A stretch of 45,461 bases of DNA from an uncultured Alistipes sp. (GTDB lineage: Bacteria; Bacteroidota; Bacteroidia; Bacteroidales; Rikenellaceae), in the NCBI GenBank assembly GCA_945494785.1, contig CALYVN010000006.1:1-45461 (forward strand), read 5' to 3'. The notes under the pieces were generated by a model. The model saw only the letters and a list, made by a program, of their open reading frames with translations. It was not told the origin of the DNA and did not search any database. Made by a program: the position numbers and the translations under genes. Below, in pieces: positions 42,194-45,461 of the stretch. Numbering within the stretch: position 1 is the stretch's first letter; each line of letters opens with the position of its first letter.

Positions 42194-42805
42194 ATGAATC
42201 CCTATTTTCGCACTCCGCCGATAGTCAAAAATCTGCTCATCATCAACACGCTTGTCTTTTTGGCAATGCGCATGATACCGATTTTTAATGCTCTGATGGC
42301 AACATACGGAGTATTGCATTGGGTTGGCAGTCCGCTGTACCACTCGTATCAGTTCATAACCTACATGTTTCTGCACGGCAATTTGGAGCATCTGTTTTTC
42401 AACATGTTCGCCTTGTGGATGTTCGGTCGCACGCTCGAATACGAACTCGGCTCGCAACGATTCCTTGCCTATTATATGGTATGCGGCATCGGTGCGGCTC
42501 TGTTGCAAATGGGTGTTGCCGCTTTGGCGGGCGAATACTACATCCAACTGCTCGGTGCTTCAGGTGCGGTAATGGGATTGTTGCTCGCTTTCGGAGTGAT
42601 GCACCCCAACGAGATACTTATTTTGTTTCCCATTCCCCTACCCATCAAGGCCAAATGGTTCGTCATCGGCTATGCCGTAATCGAGTTGTTTCTCGGTTGG
42701 ACAGGGTTGCAGGCAAGCGTGGCGCATTTCGCCCATATAGGCGGTATGTTGTGGGGATTGGCACTGCTCTACTATTGGAAACGGCGCGGCACCCTGCGCT
42801 TCTGA
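42194..42805 (+). CDS. Rhomboid-family intramembrane serine protease
   Basis: A 203-residue membrane protein with six predicted helices. The catalytic serine S123 is in GASGAVMG, and the catalytic histidine is H181 in AHFAHIGGMLWG. FLHGNLEHLFFNMFALWMFG (60-79) is the conserved second-helix HxxxN region. Rhomboids cut single-pass membrane proteins within the bilayer; the substrate here is unknown, although two membrane-anchored products are encoded next door. The ATG at 42194 lies 15 bases after mutL and the next gene starts 21 bases after its stop. Confidence 0.94.
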   Translation: MNPYFRTPPIVKNLLIINTLVFLAMRMIPIFNALMATYGVLHWVGSPLYHSYQFITYMFLHGNLEHLFFNMFALWMFGRTLEYELGSQRFLAYYMVCGIGAALLQMGVAALAGEYYIQLLGASGAVMGLLLAFGVMHPNEILILFPIPLPIKAKWFVIGYAVIELFLGWTGLQASVAHFAHIGGMLWGLALLYYWKRRGTLRF

Positions 42806-42826
42806 CACCGAACGCAAAAGGCTGAT

Positions 42827-43948
42827 ATGGCAGAGTATTACAGAGACATATTCTCGAATCGCGGACACGGCCACCAACAACGTCGCTCGAAATCGGTTTG
42901 GTCGATATTGGCAGATTGGGCGATGTATTTGGTATCGGTCGTACTCGTATGCGCTACCGTCATCATCGTCGTACTCCACTACACTCCGCCGCAGCACGCA
43001 TGGAATCTGCCCGTACTGACGCTGTTCGCGCCCATCGTCTATATGCTCGACGTGGCAACAATGCTCTATTGGATTATCCGTTGGCAATGGCGCAATACGC
43101 TGTGCATGGGGCTGTTCGTGCTACTCGCCACAATCTATCTGCCGCTCTATTGCAAAATCGATTTGGTGCGTCAATACGACACCAAGTATGTCGAACGCAA
43201 CTTTACCAAAGTCGTTACCTACAACATCGCCAACGGCAACGATACGACCATGGTCGATTATGTACGCCGTCTGCGTCCCGACATAGTCTGTTTGCAGGAG
43301 TTTCTCTCCGACGCGGCCGAGAAGTGGAAGGCTTTGGGTGCCGAATACCACTCCACCGTATCGACCGACAATGTCTTCTCGTGCGAGATATTCTCCAAAC
43401 ACCGCATCATCAGGCAGGGTGCTATCGATTCGCTCGACCGCTATTCGGCAATATGGGCCGATTTGCGGATTGCCGACGATACGGTGCGCGTCGTTAGCCT
43501 GCACCTGCAATCGACATCGATACACCACGAGGATACACAGTTTATCCAACAGCACGAATATCTGTACGACGACCAACGCGAAGACAAACTGCGCAGCATC
43601 GTATCGCGTTTGGCCGACAACACCCGCAAACGAGCCGTACAGGTCGAACATATATGCCGTTTCATAGAGGACACGCCTTACAAGATGATTGTCTGCGGCG
43701 ATTTCAACGACGTACCGCTCTCCTACGCCTATCACCGCATAGCCGACGGTTTGGACGACACATTCAGTCGGATGGGTCGCGGTTATTCATATACGTTCAA
43801 CGGCTATTTCAGGCTGTTGCGCATCGACTACACGCTCGTTTCGCCCGAAATCGAGACCATATCTTACGAATCCGACAACACAGTGGCATATTCCGACCAC
43901 TACCCTGTCATAACCCGTCTGAAAATCAACAAACAGAAAAAATTATAA
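42827..43948 (+). CDS. Membrane-anchored endonuclease/exonuclease/phosphatase-family protein
   Basis: A 373-residue protein with three hydrophobic helices in the first 115 residues (WAMYLVSVVLVCATVIIVVL, LFAPIVYMLDVATMLYWIIR, LFVLLATIYLPLYC) and a DNase I-like catalytic domain from about 120. Metal and catalytic residues of the fold are visible: N in VTYNIANGND, E in CLQEFLSDAA, the pair in CGDFNDVPLSY, and D357-H358 in YSDHYPV. Family members hydrolyse phosphodiesters or phosphomonoesters of nucleic acids, inositides or sphingolipids, so the substrate is open. With the active domain after the third helix, its side of the membrane is uncertain. It lies between the rhomboid and yhcH-type genes with 21- and 5-base gaps. 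Confidence 0.9.
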   Translation: MAEYYRDIFSNRGHGHQQRRSKSVWSILADWAMYLVSVVLVCATVIIVVLHYTPPQHAWNLPVLTLFAPIVYMLDVATMLYWIIRWQWRNTLCMGLFVLLATIYLPLYCKIDLVRQYDTKYVERNFTKVVTYNIANGNDTTMVDYVRRLRPDIVCLQEFLSDAAEKWKALGAEYHSTVSTDNVFSCEIFSKHRIIRQGAIDSLDRYSAIWADLRIADDTVRVVSLHLQSTSIHHEDTQFIQQHEYLYDDQREDKLRSIVSRLADNTRKRAVQVEHICRFIEDTPYKMIVCGDFNDVPLSYAYHRIADGLDDTFSRMGRGYSYTFNGYFRLLRIDYTLVSPEIETISYESDNTVAYSDHYPVITRLKINKQKKL

Positions 43949-43953
43949 CGACC

Positions 43954-44406
43954 ATGATTTTAGATTCGCTCAAAAACGCCGCGCTCTATTATTCGCTCAA
44001 TCCGCGATTCAAAGCGGCATTCGACTATCTTGCACAATGCGACCCTGCCAACCTCGCCACGGGCAAACACCAGATTCTCGGCGACGAACTCTTTGTCAAT
44101 GTATCGGAACTCGACCTCAAACCGCGCGAAGAGGCATTGTTGGAGATACACGACAAATATATCGATATTCAGGTTGTTGTCGGCGGCACGGGCAAAGAGG
44201 AGTTCGGTTGGTCGGAACGCAAGGATTGCAAAGAGCCCAAGACGCCATTCGACCGCGAGAAAGACCTTCAACTCTTTACCGACCTGCCACAAACATTCTA
44301 CACGCTGCAAGAGGGACAATTCACTATCCTTATGCCCGACGATGCCCATGCGCCGATGCTCGGCACGGGACACGTCAAAAAACTTATCTTCAAGGTACTG
44401 AAATAG
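43954..44406 (+). CDS. YhcH/YjgK/YiaL-family protein
   Basis: A 150-residue protein of the cupin-like YhcH family (related to EbgC). Characteristic sequences are LLEIHDKYIDIQVVVGGTGKEEFGW (about 62-86), YTLQEGQFTILMPDDAHAPMLG and the closing GHVKKLIFKVLK. In other bacteria members accompany sialic-acid, galactoside or other sugar pathways and are suspected anomerases or isomerases; nothing local identifies a sugar here. The ATG at 43954 gives the standard family start MILDSLKNA; the frame is open upstream within the previous gene. It is the last gene of the lptD/grpE-to-yhcH run, 5 bases after the phosphatase-family gene, and a 14-bp hairpin follows. Confidence 0.92.
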   Translation: MILDSLKNAALYYSLNPRFKAAFDYLAQCDPANLATGKHQILGDELFVNVSELDLKPREEALLEIHDKYIDIQVVVGGTGKEEFGWSERKDCKEPKTPFDREKDLQLFTDLPQTFYTLQEGQFTILMPDDAHAPMLGTGHVKKLIFKVLK

Positions 44407-44438
44407 CAGGGAGAAAAGGGAAAATGACCATGAAACGG

Positions 44439-44470
44439 CAACGGTCGGAATCTTGCGATTCCGACCGTTG
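44439..44470. terminator. Probable bidirectional terminator between yhcH-type and TPR genes
   Basis: A 14-bp perfect stem pairs CAACGGTCGGAATC (44439-44452) with GATTCCGACCGTTG (44457-44470) around the loop TTGC. It sits midway between two convergent stop codons (44406 and 44491). Neither side has a strong T-run. Confidence 0.7.
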
Positions 44471-44490
44471 ATGTTTGCTCTGCTCTCCAA

Positions 44491-45450
44491 CTATTTGACA
44501 AGGTCGGCGAGTGCCTTCTTGGCAGCCTCGACGCTGTTGCCTGCCGTAACCTTTTTCAGCGTAGCGACAGCCTGCTCCTTCATCTCCTTGGCATTGTAAG
44601 CGGCACCGAGCATGAAATATACATCGCTGCGATCGGCCTCGTCGGTCTGTGCCAAAGCTGCACTCTCGCCCAACTCGATGACTTTTGCGTAATCCTTCTT
44701 GTTGTTATATGCCTGCAAGCGGATTTTCTCTGCCAATGCCGAAGAAGGGTCGGCAGCAAGCATCTTATCGGCCATGGCGATAATGGCATCGTTATCGCCC
44801 GCGCCCTGCAACTTGGCAACCTCGTTGTTGGTGTAGAGAGCCTTCATCTCGTTGGCCTTGGCAATGGCAGCGGCATAACGCTCGGTTGCCGGCAACGCGC
44901 AGATGTTGTTGTAAATCTCCATACCCTTCTCGTACTCGCCCATCTCGCAGTAACTCATGGCAAGGTTCAAGGCCATATCGGTATTGCGCGGATTGGCTGC
45001 ATAGCCTTTGGCGAATACCTCGGCAGCAGCGGCATAGTCTTTGTTGTTGAATGCCTCGCCACCCTGCACCTGATATACCTTGGCAAGAATGACGTTAGCC
45101 TTGTTACGGGCTTGATTGTTGCCGTAGAGTTCCGCTTTCTCGGCAGCCTTGTTCAAATACTCTATGGCCTTATCGAACGCCTTTTGCGAAGCGGCCGCCG
45201 TACCGAGACTCTGATAGCATGTAGGGATGTATTTCTTGGCTGTCTGCACGCAGTTGAGAACGGTGTTGTCCTCCGAATCGATACCCTTATCGACCACCTG
45301 CTCCAACAGCGGAAGAGCCTTGCCCCAATCCTTTGCCTGCATAGCAGCAACAGCCTCATTGTATTTGGTAACTACCTCGTTGGTTGATGTTTGAGCCGAT
45401 GCCCAGCCCAGTGCGAGCACCGCCAAAATTGATAAAAATAACTTTTTCAT
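44491..45450 (-). CDS. Secreted tetratricopeptide-repeat protein
   Basis: A 319-residue periplasmic or lipid-free secreted protein. The signal peptide MKKLFLSILAVLALGWASAQ is cleaved before T. The rest is helical with TPR-like units, for example TKYNEAVAAMQAKDWGKALP (28-47), AFDKAIEYLNKAAEKAE, ALNLAMSYCEMGEYEKGMEI and VYFMLGAAYNAKEMKEQAVA. TPR arrays mediate protein-protein contacts; the partner is unknown, and Bacteroidota TPR proteins of this type are often linked to gliding, secretion or outer-membrane complexes, which is not testable here. The ATG at 45450 is 11 bases from the window edge, so its promoter is not visible. Confidence 0.88.
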   Translation of the reverse strand: MKKLFLSILAVLALGWASAQTSTNEVVTKYNEAVAAMQAKDWGKALPLLEQVVDKGIDSEDNTVLNCVQTAKKYIPTCYQSLGTAAASQKAFDKAIEYLNKAAEKAELYGNNQARNKANVILAKVYQVQGGEAFNNKDYAAAAEVFAKGYAANPRNTDMALNLAMSYCEMGEYEKGMEIYNNICALPATERYAAAIAKANEMKALYTNNEVAKLQGAGDNDAIIAMADKMLAADPSSALAEKIRLQAYNNKKDYAKVIELGESAALAQTDEADRSDVYFMLGAAYNAKEMKEQAVATLKKVTAGNSVEAAKKALADLVK

Positions 45451-45461
45451 AAACTTATACC

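Noticed and set aside
1..45461. CRISPR array, insertion sequence, prophage, integrase or defence island
   Set aside because: No regularly spaced repeats, transposase, integrase or known defence genes appear, and codon use is uniform throughout.

Overview
The window is a gene-dense, purely chromosomal housekeeping segment of a member of the Bacteroidota, most probably Bacteroidales; codon style and gene set would suit Rikenellaceae/Alistipes, but that is an inference. The signs are a 286-residue primary sigma factor without region 1.1, at least eleven good matches to the phylum-specific -7 promoter box TAnnTTTG, a fused MurF-alanine racemase, a parAB-DUF5683-lytic transglycosylase operon, an OstA-like protein beside a Bacteroidota-type LptD, and almost no Shine-Dalgarno sequences. 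I found no rRNA, tRNA, CRISPR array, insertion sequence, prophage or integrase.

Layout. 1-194 (-): start of a secreted protein cut by the window edge. 437-7312 (-): ppdK, mnmA, and an mtlD-organophosphate transporter pair. 7313-7645: the only gene-free stretch over 300 bp, holding the mtlD promoter and a cluster of inverted repeats. 7646-12203 (+): an HtrA/Deg protease, rpoD, and a lipoprotein dipeptidyl peptidase III. 12396-14060 (-): an AspT/YidE-type transporter. 14266-19114 (-): an envelope operon of a PPIase-like lipoprotein, a SurA chaperone and an OstA-like protein. 19173-20087 (-): a CPBP intramembrane protease. 20235-24514 (+): parA, parB, DUF5683 and an MltD-like transglycosylase. 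24559-25878 (-): a MATE exporter. 25995-27155 (+): rluB. 27246-35042 (-): a five-gene run of amidase, MCE lipid-transport protein, mutS2, murF-alr and an RsmI-like methyltransferase. 35185-44406 (+): lptD, grpE, dnaJ, a small membrane protein, mutL, a rhomboid, a membrane-anchored endonuclease/exonuclease/phosphatase-family protein and a YhcH-type protein. 44491-45450 (-): a secreted TPR protein.

The dominant theme is building and maintaining the cell envelope. LPS export (OstA-like, LptD), outer-membrane protein folding (SurA, the PPIase-like lipoprotein, HtrA), lipid transport (MCE), peptidoglycan synthesis (MurF-Alr) and peptidoglycan cutting (amidase, transglycosylase) are interleaved with chromosome segregation (ParAB), mismatch or recombination proteins (MutL, MutS2) and ribosome/tRNA modification. 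mtlD with its transporter stands out as a possible phosphotransferase-free sugar-phosphate route.

I do not see an evidently new defence or mobile system. The observations most worth following are: tracts of the three-residue D-(S/T)-(hydrophobic) motif, known as the Bacteroides O-glycosylation signal, in three LPS/segregation-linked envelope proteins; a 22-bp perfect palindrome on the amidase promoter between the amidase and lptD operons; inverted repeats upstream of mtlD; and a nested inverted-repeat element at 27156-27245.
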